A stretch of 64,000 bases of DNA from Actinomycetes bacterium (GCA_023460315.1 JAEWQO010000138.1:1-64000); one strand, 5' to 3'; positions 17,310 through 27,215 are shown, counted from the first letter of the stretch. Notes: generated from the letters alone by a model not told the origin. Made by a program: numbers and translations.

Positions 17310-18296
17310 CTATCCAGCGTACGGGATGCAGCCTCCCCCGACAAGCAGGATGGCAGAAGTCACGGCAACCAGGAACAGCGAGTCGCATCGATCAAGCAAA
17401 CCGCCGTGCCCCGGCATGATGGTTCCGGAATCCTTGAAGCCCGAATTGCGCTTGATCCGACTTTCGGCAAGATCGCCTAAAACGCCCATCAGCCCACTGA
17501 TCAAACCAAAAAGAAGCGCTTGAGGAACGCTCATCGTCACGCCGGGAATGAACGACATGCCCAGCCAGAACAGCATGGAGGCAGCAAGGCCGGCAAGAAA
17601 CCCTTCCCAGCTCTTCTTGGGGGAGGTGCGGGGTGCCAGTTTGTGCTTTCCGAATCGGCTACCTACCAGGTACGCAAACGAATCGTTGGCCCAGACGCTC
17701 AGAAAGATGCCCAGCACAAGCACCGCGCCCCAAGGATCGGGCAAGGAGGTCCGCACCACGATGATTCCCGACAGAAGCATGCCGCAATAGGCGGCACCAA
17801 AAAAACTGATGCCCACGTCGGGCACGCGGGCGCGCATCCAGAACACATACCAGGCGATCAGGGCCAGAAGCAAGGCCAGGCTCACATACAGGGCGCCATC
17901 CAGTCCCAGAAAAAAAACGCTGACCGGGTACAGCATCGCAGCGATGATCCCCAACATCTCATTGGGAAGCTTCGCGTCCGAGCGCAACATGTAATAGAAT
18001 TCGCCGGCCGTGATGCCCGCCGTTGCCACCAGAAGGATCAGCGTCGTCCAATCGCTGATGAGAACGCACAGGACAGACACCATGATATAGATGAAACCCG
18101 TGCGAAACCTGATTTGCAGATCCGTCGGATTGCGAAGCTTTTGCGGGGTCTTGTCCTGGGCAAATTCCTTGAGACGGTCGCCCCGCGTGCGATCGCAGGA
18201 TGACGCATCGCCTCGGTCGGACGAGGCGCGTTCGGATCGGGGACGAACCGTGGCAGGACCATCGGACGGGTGCTCGGCAGGAGGTTTCGCCGGCAT
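17310..18296 (-). CDS. cdsA: Phosphatidate cytidylyltransferase
   Basis: A 328-residue membrane enzyme making CDP-diacylglycerol, the precursor of bacterial phospholipids. The family signature is clear near the C-terminus (SRIKRNSGFKDSGTIMPGHG followed by GLLDRCDS). Seven to eight hydrophobic segments follow a ~60-residue hydrophilic, Ser/Arg/Asp-rich N-terminal extension that is longer than in most homologues; a later start is not excluded but no better ribosome site is seen. Its ATG abuts the uppS stop codon, so translation is coupled. Confidence 0.95.
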   Translation of the reverse strand: MPAKPPAEHPSDGPATVRPRSERASSDRGDASSCDRTRGDRLKEFAQDKTPQKLRNPTDLQIRFRTGFIYIMVSVLCVLISDWTTLILLVATAGITAGEFYYMLRSDAKLPNEMLGIIAAMLYPVSVFFLGLDGALYVSLALLLALIAWYVFWMRARVPDVGISFFGAAYCGMLLSGIIVVRTSLPDPWGAVLVLGIFLSVWANDSFAYLVGSRFGKHKLAPRTSPKKSWEGFLAGLAASMLFWLGMSFIPGVTMSVPQALLFGLISGLMGVLGDLAESRIKRNSGFKDSGTIMPGHGGLLDRCDSLFLVAVTSAILLVGGGCIPYAG

Positions 18297-19076
18297 CTAG
18301 CCCACCGTCCCGAAGCGACGATTGCGACCCTGAAAATCCAGCAGGGCACGCAAGAACTCATAGCGGTCAAAATCCGGCCAGAGCACATCGGTGCAGTAGA
18401 ATTCCGCATAGGCGGCCTGCCACAGCAGAAAGTTTGACATGCGCATTTCGCCGCTCGTGCGAATGATGAGGTCCGGATCGGGAATGCCCGTCGTGTACAG
18501 GTGCCGCTCGAATTCCTCCTCCGTCAGAGCCGGGACAACACGCCCCTTTTCAGCCTCAGATGCCGCATGGCGCATGCATGCATCGACCGCCTGAAGTATC
18601 TCCTGGCGAGCACCGTAGTTCACCGCCACCGCAAGCGTCATGCCGGCGTTGCCCTTCGTCTTTTCCCAAGCGTCCTCGAACGCTTCGCGCGTCTCCGGAG
18701 GCAGCATGGAGGCATCTCCGATGGTACGCACGCACACCTGCTCTTCATGGAGTCCGTCAACTTCGGCGAGTATCGTCTTTGCGAAAAGGTCCATCAGCCC
18801 CGCCACTTCATCCTGAGGCCTCTTCCAATTCTCGGTTGAGAAGGAATAGATGGTCAAATACCGCACACCCACGTCAGAGGCGCAGCGGATCGACTCACGG
18901 ACCGCATCGATGCCGGCCCTATGGCCCTTGAGCCGATTGAGGGCGCGCTTTTTCGCCCAGCGGCCATTGCCGTCCATGATGACGGCAACATGCTCGGGAA
19001 TGCGGGAAAGGTTGAGCTTCGCTGGATCAAGCCCTTCCGGCGGTTGGGGAAATATGTAGTCAAGCGGTTTATTCAA
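18297..19076 (-). CDS. uppS: Isoprenyl transferase (undecaprenyl diphosphate synthase)
   Basis: A 259-residue cis-prenyltransferase that extends farnesyl diphosphate to the C55 carrier used in wall synthesis. The catalytic motif VAVIMDGNGRWAKKR, then GHRAGIDAVRE, SFSTENWKRP and the C-terminal RTSGEMRMSNFLLWQ are intact. No ATG lies between the preceding stop and the conserved domain, so TTG 19076 is the likely start; a GGAG inside the end of frr may serve as its ribosome site. It sits 4 bases downstream of frr and abuts cdsA, the common frr-uppS-cdsA order. Confidence 0.95.
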   Translation of the reverse strand: MNKPLDYIFPQPPEGLDPAKLNLSRIPEHVAVIMDGNGRWAKKRALNRLKGHRAGIDAVRESIRCASDVGVRYLTIYSFSTENWKRPQDEVAGLMDLFAKTILAEVDGLHEEQVCVRTIGDASMLPPETREAFEDAWEKTKGNAGMTLAVAVNYGARQEILQAVDACMRHAASEAEKGRVVPALTEEEFERHLYTTGIPDPDLIIRTSGEMRMSNFLLWQAAYAEFYCTDVLWPDFDRYEFLRALLDFQGRNRRFGTVG

Positions 19077-19080
19077 CCTG

Positions 19081-19638
19081 CTAGATCTCCATTACTTCCG
19101 CTTCTTTTTTCTTGAACGCCTCGTCCACCAAGCCGACATATCTGTCGGTGAGTTTCTGTATCTCGGTTTCGGCGCGACGCTCGTCATCCTCAGGAAGCCC
19201 GTCATCCTTGGCAGCACGTTCGATGGCGCTGTTGGCATCGCGGCGTGCGTTACGCACGGCCACGCGCGCTTCCTCCGCATACCCCTTGCACTGTTTCACG
19301 AGATCGCGACGGCGCTCCTCGGTCAGCGCAGGGAACGGAAGCCTGATGACCGATCCGTCGTTCGAGGGCGTCACTCCCAAGTCACTTGCCAAGATGGCTT
19401 GCTCGATGGCTCCCAGCACTCCCTTGTCCCAAGGCTCGATGACAAGAAGATGGGCATCGGGGGTCTTGATGCCTGCCATCTGATTGACGGGAGTCGGCAC
19501 ACCATAATAATCGACCTTGATGCGATCGAGTATCATCGCGTTTGCCCTTCCCGTGCGAACTGAGGCGAAATTGTCGCCCAGCGATGCAAGCACCTTTTGC
19601 ATGCGGTCTTCCGCCTGCATCAAAATATCATTCACCAT
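19081..19638 (-). CDS. frr: Ribosome recycling factor
   Basis: A 185-residue tRNA-mimic that splits the post-termination ribosome together with EF-G. The canonical N-terminus (ILMQAEDRMQKVLASLGDNF, then VRTGRANAMILD) and the central LPFPALTEERRRDLVKQ are visible; length is typical. ATG 19638 is chosen behind AAAGGA. It follows pyrH by 62 bases. Confidence 0.97.
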   Translation of the reverse strand: MVNDILMQAEDRMQKVLASLGDNFASVRTGRANAMILDRIKVDYYGVPTPVNQMAGIKTPDAHLLVIEPWDKGVLGAIEQAILASDLGVTPSNDGSVIRLPFPALTEERRRDLVKQCKGYAEEARVAVRNARRDANSAIERAAKDDGLPEDDERRAETEIQKLTDRYVGLVDEAFKKKEAEVMEI

Positions 19639-19700
19639 ATGAGGATTCCTTTCACGCGCCTTCTGCCCCATGACCGGCAAAGCCGTCACGCATGACGCCT

Positions 19701-20417
19701 CTATTCTACCGTGGTTCCGACGTCTTCGCCCAGCAAAGCCCGCGAAATGTTTCCCTTGACCGTCAGGTCAAACACGATCATGGGCATGTGGTTGTCCATC
19801 GAGAGAGAAGTGGCCGTCGAGTCCATGACGTTAAGCCCTTGGGCAAGGACATCGAGATAGGTAATGCGATCATACTTCTTCGCCCGAGGATTCGTCGTCG
19901 GATCGCTGTCGTACACGCCATCGACCTTCGTCGCCTTCAGCAGGCAGTCAGCATCGAGTTCGCAGGCACGCAACGCCGCGGTGGTGTCGGTGGTGAAATA
20001 GGGATTGCCCGTGCCGGCGGCCAGAATGACCACTCGACCCTTTTCCAGGTGGCGGATGGCCCGACGCCGAATGTAGGGCTCGGACACCTCTTGCATGGTG
20101 ATGGCGCTCTGCACGCGCGACTGGATGTCGTGGCGCTCAAAGGCATCCTGAAGAGCGAGTGCATTCATGACTGTGGCGAGCATGCCGATGTAGTCGGCCT
20201 GGGCCCGATCCATCCCCTCAGCGCTGGCAGCAAGCCCGCGGAAGATGTTGCCTCCACCCACGACGACAGCCACCTGAACGCCATCGCGGACGATGTCTGC
20301 GATCTCGTCCGCCAGGTCATCAACGACCTTCGGGTCGATACCATATCCGACATCGCCCGCCAACGCCTCGCCGGAAAGTTTGAGCAGGACGCGCTTGTAT
20401 CGATACCCTTCAGACAT
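19701..20417 (-). CDS. pyrH: UMP kinase
   Basis: A 238-residue amino-acid-kinase-fold enzyme phosphorylating UMP to UDP. Visible are [12 protein letters not shown], the nucleotide site [24 protein letters not shown] and the C-terminal MPMIVFDL. Start ATG 20417 follows GAGAGGATAG. It opens the pyrH-frr-uppS-cdsA-dxr run. The rpsB-tsf pair that usually precedes pyrH is absent here; an htrA-type gene with its own terminator lies upstream instead. Confidence 0.97.
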   Translation of the reverse strand: MSEGYRYKRVLLKLSGEALAGDVGYGIDPKVVDDLADEIADIVRDGVQVAVVVGGGNIFRGLAASAEGMDRAQADYIGMLATVMNALALQDAFERHDIQSRVQSAITMQEVSEPYIRRRAIRHLEKGRVVILAAGTGNPYFTTDTTAALRACELDADCLLKATKVDGVYDSDPTTNPRAKKYDRITYLDVLAQGLNVMDSTATSLSMDNHMPMIVFDLTVKGNISRALLGEDVGTTVE

Positions 20418-20582
20418 AGGCTCTATCCTCTCGGTAAACGGTTTCTTTTGAACAGTGCGTTCTATAGTAACCGAAAACGAAAGAGACGGCGCGTCTCACT
20501 CTTTGCTTTTGCGGCATTCCACGCAAAGGACAGACGCGCGAGCCGCTCCAGCATAATTCCCCGCAGAAGACGACGCACAAAC

Positions 20583-20607
20583 AAGGGGCCGGCATTGCCG
20601 GCCCCTT
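20583..20607 (-). terminator. Terminator of the htrA-type gene
   Basis: A 12-bp perfect stem (AAGGGGCCGGCA and complement) around a single T lies 10 bases beyond the protease stop codon. On the minus strand it is followed by TTGTTTGTG. Confidence 0.75.
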
Positions 20608-20616
20608 CACCTTCAC

Positions 20617-22044
20617 CTACGCGTTATCGCTACTATCGGAACTGCTGCTGTTCCCAAGCAGACGTTCGAGCATCGAAGACGATGAACTGTTCTGCTGGGT
20701 CGACGAACTTTGGGTGCTCTCGTCGGAGCCGAGCGTGACCTCCATCTGCTTCGTCTCTCCGCTGCGATTCACCTCAATCGTCACCGTGTCGCCAGGATTC
20801 TTCGAGCGAACGTCCAGCATGAGGTCACTTGCAGACTCGACATTGTTTCCGTCGAACTTCGTCACGATGTCGCCCACTTCCAAGCCGGCATCGGCCGCGC
20901 CCGAACCGCTGTCGACAGCCGAGATGTAAGCACCAGAGCTGACAGCCAGACCATAGCGCTGCGCGATCTGGTCATTTACCGTTGACAGGGACACGCCAAG
21001 CTGCGCGTGCGTCGGAGTCTTGCCGTCGATGATCTGCTGCGCGATATTCACTGCATAATCCACCGGGATAGCGAAGCCCACTCCGGAATAGTTGCCCGAA
21101 TAGGAAGTGATAAGCGTGTTGATGCCGATGAGCTTGCCATCGGAGTCAACGAGGGCCCCTCCGGAATTCCCCGGATTGATGGCCGCGTCCGTTTGAATCA
21201 TGTTGGGATAGATGGTGGTGGTGCCTGACCCGCCCTGTTGAGTGCTGCTGTCCATGATTTGAGAACGGCTCGTTGCGGACACGATGCCGGTTGCCACGGA
21301 CTGCTCCAACCCGAACGGGCTGCCGATAGTCATGGCCCACTCGCCGGTGACAAGGCTGTCAGATTCGCCAATCTCCACAGGGGTGAGTCCCGAAGCGTCG
21401 GTCGCCTTGATGACGGCCAAGTCCGAGCTCGGATCGCTGCCAACGACCTCGGCGTCGTACTCCTCGCCGCCGACCGTGACCTTCAACGCGTCGGATCCCT
21501 CGATGACATGATAATTGGTTACGATGTATCCATCCGCCGTGAGCACGACGCCGCTGCCCAGCGAGGACTGAGTCAACGTGCCTGACGAATCGTTGGAGCC
21601 CGAACCATAGCCGTACAGGCTGCTCGAACTTGATTGGTTCGTATACACGTCAACGGCAGCCACCGACGGAAGGGCCTTCTGGGCCACCGCCTCCGGCAGG
21701 GTGAGATCCTCGGCCGCAGCGTCTATGGTGGTGGACTCGGAGGATCCGATCTGCGTCTGCGACGTGCCGCTGTCAGAACTCGATCCGGTCGTTGCCTGCC
21801 AGATGCCAAAACCCCCAAGGCCGATGACGCAGGCAAGCGCCGCGCCGGCAAACGCCACCCAGAACGTGCGCATGCCATGCCCCTTCTTCTCGACCGTCAC
21901 TTGGCCGGAAGTATAGCTTGGCTTGGGAGGCTGTTGGTAGTACGGTTGCTGATTGGGCTGCCCGGCATGCTGCGCATGCTCTTCTTCCGTCGGGGGCACA
22001 GCGGGACCGCCAGTACCGGGGTTGCTCCCTTGCATATCTGCCAT
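20617..22044 (-). CDS. Membrane-anchored S1C serine protease (HtrA/DegP-like)
   Basis: A 475-residue trypsin-fold envelope protease for quality control. Order: a Pro/Gln-rich cytoplasmic N-terminus, one transmembrane helix near residues 65-85 (WVAFAGAALACVIGLGGFGI), a Ser-rich linker, the protease domain with the triad in NYHVIEG (His), SDLAVIK (Asp) and NPGNSGGALVD (Ser), one PDZ domain (about 345-440), and a Ser-rich tail. ATG 22044 follows AAGGAG. It is followed by its own terminator, so it is separate from pyrH. Co-regulation with the site-2 protease in this region is possible but not shown. Confidence 0.93.
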   Translation of the reverse strand: MADMQGSNPGTGGPAVPPTEEEHAQHAGQPNQQPYYQQPPKPSYTSGQVTVEKKGHGMRTFWVAFAGAALACVIGLGGFGIWQATTGSSSDSGTSQTQIGSSESTTIDAAAEDLTLPEAVAQKALPSVAAVDVYTNQSSSSSLYGYGSGSNDSSGTLTQSSLGSGVVLTADGYIVTNYHVIEGSDALKVTVGGEEYDAEVVGSDPSSDLAVIKATDASGLTPVEIGESDSLVTGEWAMTIGSPFGLEQSVATGIVSATSRSQIMDSSTQQGGSGTTTIYPNMIQTDAAINPGNSGGALVDSDGKLIGINTLITSYSGNYSGVGFAIPVDYAVNIAQQIIDGKTPTHAQLGVSLSTVNDQIAQRYGLAVSSGAYISAVDSGSGAADAGLEVGDIVTKFDGNNVESASDLMLDVRSKNPGDTVTIEVNRSGETKQMEVTLGSDESTQSSSTQQNSSSSSMLERLLGNSSSSDSSDNA

Positions 22045-22293
22045 GTCGTTCACTCTCCTTGACTCGTCCCTCAATGAGGGTAGAGGTTACCGTTGATCAT
22101 GCGAAAACCTTACCACGCGTTTTTTTAGCCAACCATGTTTGTACGTAATTGTCATCTTTGCGTCATGGAATTACACCATTTGATGTACATCAGGGGGATG
22201 ATCAGGCAATGTTCTTGAAGTTTCACGACACACCTTCCCTACACAAGCCTGGGCTGCACGCCGTGAAAAGGCGCCTGCCACGGTGCGATGCAA

Positions 22294-23121
22294 TCATGAA
22301 ATCACGATCGCCTGAGCGCCAAGTTCGTAATAGCGGGTGGCAAACGTAGCCATGTCATAGGACGTCGTTCCAACGAGCGGATCGCTGACATAAACGATGC
22401 CCGCATCTATGTCATAGCCGCTGACCACAACACAATGGCTGTTGGGAAACAAATGATATTCACGTCCCTCTTGCCATGAAACGTCATAGGAGTCTCCTGT
22501 CTCGGCAAGGTCGATCGTGCACCAGGCAATGACGGGATGGCCTTCCGACACGGTCGCGAGCAGCTCCTCGAATGTCATGCCCGTGGCATCCTCAACCTCC
22601 AGGCTGGATCCGTGCGCTTCCAAATATGAACGGGCGGCAGTCACGATGCCCGGCGCCATGCAGGCATGGCCATCGGCACGGTGAGGATCTCCAAGAAACG
22701 CATTGACGAAGTCGGAATCGCTCAGAGGCAGCCATTCATCGGCGATCTCGGAAGTCTCAAGCTCGTATCCAAAGAACAGCAGCACGTCGGTCAACGCAAC
22801 CGATTCGCACCCTGTTGGCAACTCGGGATATTGCAGCCGGGAAGGCACGTCGAGACGCGTCGAACGAAGCAACGAGAGCGAGTCACCCTCAGCTGCATCG
22901 CCCGCATCGGCGGTGATCTGAGCCATCTCTTCGGCGACGGCTTGCTCGGTTGCATAGTCGGTCGCATCGTCCAGCCCGTCAAACGTCCGCCAGGCAACCA
23001 AAGACAGCAGGACCAGGCAGAGCACGCCAACAATCCCCAGGACGGCAATGTTGCCAAACGCCCTGCGGGAAATCCTTCCCGCACCGAAACCTGCCTCACG
23101 CCTTGTCCTGCCAGCCGCCAT
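22294..23121 (-). CDS. Membrane-anchored C39-like cysteine peptidase-family protein
   Basis: A 275-residue protein with one N-terminal transmembrane helix (NIAVLGIVGVLCLVLLSLVA, about 24-43) and an exported papain-like domain of the C39_2 family. The presumed nucleophile is Cys105 in PTGCESVALTDVL, the His is His229 in NSHCVVVSGYD, and the third residue may be Asp247 in VYVSDPLVG. Related proteins are widespread in Gram-positives with undefined substrates. ATG 23121 follows AAAGGCGATGGGG. It is monocistronic and divergent from the acetyltransferase gene; an AT-rich promoter region of about 220 bases lies between. Confidence 0.82.
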   Translation of the reverse strand: MAAGRTRREAGFGAGRISRRAFGNIAVLGIVGVLCLVLLSLVAWRTFDGLDDATDYATEQAVAEEMAQITADAGDAAEGDSLSLLRSTRLDVPSRLQYPELPTGCESVALTDVLLFFGYELETSEIADEWLPLSDSDFVNAFLGDPHRADGHACMAPGIVTAARSYLEAHGSSLEVEDATGMTFEELLATVSEGHPVIAWCTIDLAETGDSYDVSWQEGREYHLFPNSHCVVVSGYDIDAGIVYVSDPLVGTTSYDMATFATRYYELGAQAIVIS

Positions 23122-23342
23122 GCCCCATCGCCTTTCTCGTCGAATTGCTTACGAAGGTATCGTCCGAACCTTAAATCGCCCTGAAACAATCACCTTCACC
23201 ACGAACACGGCGAGAAACCTCCGTTTGTTTCGCATGCTTTCAAAACCCTTCCGATTTCGCATCGGTTCCACGCATCAAAATCTCCATCGGGGCAGAACTG
23301 TGGCACAATGGCAGAAAGACTCCTCCTCCCGAAAGGAACGAC

Positions 23343-23999
23343 ATGCAGCTCCCTGGTTTGATCACCGTCCAGCCCGAACAGAGGGAAATCATCGATGAGC
23401 TCGCCCGCATGATGGGCAGAAGCTTCATGGAAGAGCGGTGGACGGCCTGCTGGCTGAGCGCCCTTGATGCCGACGATGGACGCAAACTGGAAATATCGCG
23501 CGCCATCATGAAATACGACTTCATCGTCGGAGCGCCCTACGAATGCTGCTACCTGCTTCCCGACCTGTCTGCGGGAACAGGAGCCTATCTTTCAAGCGAC
23601 CTGCAAGGACGCATCTGGAGCGATCTGGAAGACGAGGCCATGGCCATGATGGCCGAATCGACGCTCACCGACACGGAAAAAGCTGCTCTGTCGCAGCGGG
23701 CGAAGGAAATGAAGGGCATCTCAAACTTCAGCTGGATGATAGAACATGCGGGCAACGCCGACTTCATCCATTTCTTCTCCATCGGCGTCAACGCGGACAT
23801 GCGCGGCAGCGGAGCGTTCCGAAAGCTCCTGACTCCCTTTCTCGCCTACGCCGACAAGCAGGGAATCAACTGCTATCTCGAGTGCTACCATGACCGGCTC
23901 GAAAGCCTCTATGGACACTTCGGCTTTGAGACGACCCAGCGTTTCAGCGATCCGGCGTTTGACATCGTCGAGCGCGCCATGGTGCGTTCTCCCCGCTAG
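23343..23999 (+). CDS. GNAT-family N-acetyltransferase-like protein
   Basis: A 218-residue protein. The C-terminal half has the GNAT acetyl-CoA-binding pattern (FFSIGVNADMRGSGAFRKLL, then CYLECYHDRLESLYGHFGFE). The N-terminal half (about 1-130) is helical and less typical, as in several Coriobacteriia GNAT proteins. ATG 23343 follows CGAAAGGAACGAC. It converges with the phosphatase gene 33 bases away. Substrate unknown. Confidence 0.82.
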   Translation: MQLPGLITVQPEQREIIDELARMMGRSFMEERWTACWLSALDADDGRKLEISRAIMKYDFIVGAPYECCYLLPDLSAGTGAYLSSDLQGRIWSDLEDEAMAMMAESTLTDTEKAALSQRAKEMKGISNFSWMIEHAGNADFIHFFSIGVNADMRGSGAFRKLLTPFLAYADKQGINCYLECYHDRLESLYGHFGFETTQRFSDPAFDIVERAMVRSPR

Positions 24000-24032
24000 A
24001 CGATGTCAGGAATGGCGAGGGCGAGCCGGGCA

Positions 24033-24800
24033 TCATCGGCTGAACAAAGCCGTCGACCCAATAGCGCCCGGCACAAACGAGACCCCGTCATAGACGATGT
24101 CCGTGACGCTGGCGTTGGGTATCTTGACCGGCTCGTTGACGCGTGCGCGATCAAGCAGGTATATAAGCGTTCTGATCACAAATGAATGGGTGACCACCAA
24201 CACCGACCCGCCCCCCTTTTCGCGCACGCTTGCTCCGGTCTCCACAAAGAACTCGCGCAGACGGCGCTCGATGGAGTCGAACCGTTCCGCACGACCCGAG
24301 CGATCGGCATCGGCAATAGCGTCGGCAACTTCGGGCAGCCGGCGATTATGTTCCTCGAACGAAAGCATCTCGCCAAAGCCGGCATCCAGCGCAACATGCA
24401 GGCGCTCTCCTGGCTCCCCCTCAAAATCGCCATAGCACCATTCGCGCAGGCGCTGATCGGCCCTGCGGAGAAGAGGCCCGCCCATCGTCTCACCGGAGAA
24501 ACGGTCATGAGCACTGGCCTGCCGGGCCATCAAGAGACGGTCGAGCGTCTGCACGGCCCGTCCGCTGTCACTCGAAAAGGCGGCAACGAACTCGGTGCCC
24601 GCCAAGCCTCGGCCGAGCGCCTCCACCTCCGCGATTCCCTTCTCAGTCAGGGGGGTGTCACACCACCCCTGAACCTTTCCCATGACATTGAAGAGCGTCT
24701 CGCCATGGCGGACGACAAGGAAACGGACGGGGCCAGGAGCAGATCCCGGAAACGCATCCGAGACGCTCCGCCCGTTTTCCCAGGCAGCATCCATCGTCAT
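24033..24800 (-). CDS. Histidine-phosphatase (phosphoglycerate-mutase-like) protein
   Basis: A 255-residue member of the histidine phosphatase superfamily. The catalytic RHGE motif (FLVVRHGETLFNVMGKVQGW) is near residue 30, the second arginine region is FSSDSGRAVQT, and the second catalytic His is in VVTHSFVIRT. The start overlaps the stop of the ABC transporter ATPase in ATGA, so it is the last cistron of that operon. Candidates are a cobalamin-type or sugar phosphatase; the operon hints at a role tied to the imported amino acid, but this is inference. Confidence 0.88.
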   Translation of the reverse strand: MTMDAAWENGRSVSDAFPGSAPGPVRFLVVRHGETLFNVMGKVQGWCDTPLTEKGIAEVEALGRGLAGTEFVAAFSSDSGRAVQTLDRLLMARQASAHDRFSGETMGGPLLRRADQRLREWCYGDFEGEPGERLHVALDAGFGEMLSFEEHNRRLPEVADAIADADRSGRAERFDSIERRLREFFVETGASVREKGGGSVLVVTHSFVIRTLIYLLDRARVNEPVKIPNASVTDIVYDGVSFVPGAIGSTALFSR

Positions 24801-25570
24801 TCCCCCTCATACTTCGCAAGGAAAGCGCGCGTTCTTTGTTGCCGAGGGTTGTTGATGAGGTCCGAAGCGGGACCCTCCTCAACGATGACGCCGCCATCCA
24901 TGAACACGATGCGATCGGCCACATCGCGGGCAAAGGCCATCTCATGCGTGACGATGACCATCGTCATATGCTCTGCAGCCAGGCCGCGGATGACCCTGAG
25001 CACCTCTTTGGTCAGTTCGGGATCAAGTGCGCTCGTGGGCTCGTCAAAAAACAGCACGGCGGGATTGAGCGCAAGCGCTCGGGCTATCGCCACACGTTGC
25101 TGCTGCCCTCCCGAAAGCTCACAGGGCACCGCGTTCTCCTTGCCCTCAAGCCCCATCTTCTCAAGCAGCGAACGAGCCTGCACGAACACCTCGTCCTTTG
25201 GACGCTTCTGCACCCGAAGAGGGGCATCGGTGATATTTTTCATGACGGTGAAATGGGGAAACAGGTTGAAATTCTGGAACACCAAGCCAAAACGCGCCTT
25301 GGCCTCCTTTTGGATCGCTTTTGACGCATACGCGGCATGGCCATCGGCGTCGTTTTCCGCCACGACCAGATCGCCATACGAGAGGCGGCCGGCATCCAAC
25401 GTCTCCAACAACGTCAGGCAACGGAGCAGCGTCGATTTGCCACCGCCCGATGGTCCGATGACCGCCACGACTTCCCCCCTGCGCACCAAGAGCGACAGGT
25501 CCTTCAGCACGGGGACATCGCCAAAACTCTTCTGCGCGTGTTCGAGCATCACGAGCGGTGTGTCAGCCAT
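24797..25570 (-). CDS. Polar amino-acid ABC transporter ATP-binding protein
   Basis: A 257-residue ATPase of the GlnQ/HisP class. Walker A GPSGGGKST, Q loop in VFQNFNLFPHFTV, signature LSGGQQQR and Walker B AVLFFDEPTSALDPE are complete. An ~20-residue insertion after the RecA-like beta strands (ENDADGHAAYASKAIQ) is longer than usual. ATG 25570 is chosen because AAGGGAG precedes it; earlier in-frame starts overlap the permease gene. Third gene of the substrate-binding protein, permease, ATPase, phosphatase operon. Confidence 0.95.
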   Translation of the reverse strand: MADTPLVMLEHAQKSFGDVPVLKDLSLLVRRGEVVAVIGPSGGGKSTLLRCLTLLETLDAGRLSYGDLVVAENDADGHAAYASKAIQKEAKARFGLVFQNFNLFPHFTVMKNITDAPLRVQKRPKDEVFVQARSLLEKMGLEGKENAVPCELSGGQQQRVAIARALALNPAVLFFDEPTSALDPELTKEVLRVIRGLAAEHMTMVIVTHEMAFARDVADRIVFMDGGVIVEEGPASDLINNPRQQRTRAFLAKYEGE

Positions 25571-25617
25571 TGCAGCTCCCTTGTTCCCGTCCGCCAACAT
25601 TGCCATGGGCCTTCCCC

Positions 25618-26271
25618 TCAATCACGATAGTAGCTCATCCGCTTCTCGATGCGGGTGAGCACCATTTCGACGATGAAATTGAACACCCAATAGATCACCC
25701 CTGCAAGCACGTAGGGCATCATGCTGACCTCGCGCGCCGCAAGCGCTTTCGCCTGGCTGAACATCTCCATGATGCCCAGGACGAACGCAAGAGACGTGTC
25801 CTTGACGAGCGTGATGATCTCGTTGCTCATAGCCGGCAAGATGCGCTTGATCACCTGGGGAAGCACAATCTTCATGAACGTCTGGAAACGCGAATATCCC
25901 AAAACCGCCGCAGCTTCGTACTGCCCGCGGGGAATGGACTGGATGCCGCCGCGGTATATCTCGCCAAAATAGGCGGCATAATTGATGATGAAGCCTATCG
26001 AGCAAGCGAGGTATTTCCATTCATTGCCCATCTGCAGGCCGAAAAGATAATAGGGCCCAAACATGAGAGCCATAAGCTGGAGCATGAGCGGCGTGCCCCG
26101 CATGACGGAGATGTAAAAGCGGGTGATGAGCACGAGGGGCTTGAATCGACTCATCCGGCACAACGCCACCACGATGCCAAGGGGCAGGGCGCCGACGAGC
26201 GTCGTCAAGAATATCTGCAGGGTGAACAGGAGGCCCGACAGCAAAAGATCCATCATGGTGGCTAGTTCCAC
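25618..26271 (-). CDS. Amino-acid ABC transporter permease
   Basis: A 217-residue inner-membrane permease of the HisM/GlnP type with about five helices. The EAA loop that docks on the ATPase is present (QYEAAAVLGYSRFQTFMKIV). GTG 26271 is preferred because GAGGGAAGGA lies just upstream; ATG 26256 and a farther GTG 26292 are alternatives. It lies 116 bases after the substrate-binding protein gene and 47 bases before the ATPase start. A single permease gene implies a homodimeric channel. Confidence 0.94.
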   Translation of the reverse strand: MELATMMDLLLSGLLFTLQIFLTTLVGALPLGIVVALCRMSRFKPLVLITRFYISVMRGTPLMLQLMALMFGPYYLFGLQMGNEWKYLACSIGFIINYAAYFGEIYRGGIQSIPRGQYEAAAVLGYSRFQTFMKIVLPQVIKRILPAMSNEIITLVKDTSLAFVLGIMEMFSQAKALAAREVSMMPYVLAGVIYWVFNFIVEMVLTRIEKRMSYYRD

Positions 26272-26387
26272 ACATATCCTTCCCTCAAACACACGTCGCG
26301 GGCGGAAGCGAATGCCCCCGCCCGCACCTGTTGTTCATTATAGCGCGGACGCCCACCGATGATGGCCTCCGCAGGGCGGTTCACGTC

Positions 26388-27215
26388 TTATGCAAGAACC
26401 CAGTTGTCGTACGTGATGCCGCTATCGGCATACTTTTCGCACAGCTCCTTGATGGCACCTTCGTCATCAAGGGCCTTCAGAGTGTCAGTGACCTGCCTAG
26501 CAAGGTCCTCGTCCCCCAGCTTGAATGCCACCACATAGTGTTCGGTCGACAGGGGGTCGAGCTTCACATAGGTGCCCGGCTTCGCGGCCATCTGATAGTC
26601 AGCGATCGACAGGTCGCACGCCACGGCGTCGACCATGCCGGACTCAAGCTGCATGAAGGCATTGTTGTAGTCTCCGATGGTCTGAAGCTCCTTGAACGTC
26701 GAAGCGAGCGCCGCCTGGCCCTCCTCGTCCTCCAGCACTTCGAGAGCGGCGGAGTCAACCTGCGTCATGACCGTCTTGCCGGCCAACCCCTCAAGCGACG
26801 TGATGTCGCTGTCCGCCTTCACAACCACCACCTGCTCGTTCAGCATGTAGGGATCGGAAAACGCATATTTTCCCTCCCGGCCTTCCATGGTGAACCCGTT
26901 CCAGATGCAGTTGATGCTTCCGCTGTTGAGCAGCGCGTCTCGCGAATCCCAATCGATGGGTTCAAGCTTCAGTTCCCAGCCATTGCGGTCACAGACCTCT
27001 TTGGCAAGATCGAGATCGAAACCCGTGAACTCGCCGTCATCGCCCACGTAGCCATAGGGAGGATAGCTCTGGTCAAAGCCGACGGTCAGCGTCGTTGTAG
27101 CGGCATCGCCCGACTGGTTTCCGGCAGCATCACCACCGCCGGAACAACCCGCCAGCAGGGCAGCAGTGAATGCCAACACGGCGGCAGCCGCCATAAAAGC
27201 CCCAATCTTTTTCAT
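26388..27215 (-). CDS. Amino-acid ABC transporter substrate-binding lipoprotein
   Basis: A 275-residue solute-binding protein (SBP_bac_3). The signal peptide ends in lipobox LAGC with the lipidated cysteine at residue 24. The mature part has the family start (TLTVGFDQSYPPYGYVGDDG, then GFDLDLAKEVCDRNG) and AGKTVMTQVDSAA. It is anchored outside the membrane and delivers a polar amino acid to the adjacent permease/ATPase. First gene of the operon; an extended -10 (TGGTATACT) at 27315-27323 on the minus strand and a 21-bp palindrome in the -35 region lie upstream. Ligand not readable. Confidence 0.95.
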   Translation of the reverse strand: MKKIGAFMAAAAVLAFTAALLAGCSGGGDAAGNQSGDAATTTLTVGFDQSYPPYGYVGDDGEFTGFDLDLAKEVCDRNGWELKLEPIDWDSRDALLNSGSINCIWNGFTMEGREGKYAFSDPYMLNEQVVVVKADSDITSLEGLAGKTVMTQVDSAALEVLEDEEGQAALASTFKELQTIGDYNNAFMQLESGMVDAVACDLSIADYQMAAKPGTYVKLDPLSTEHYVVAFKLGDEDLARQVTDTLKALDDEGAIKELCEKYADSGITYDNWVLA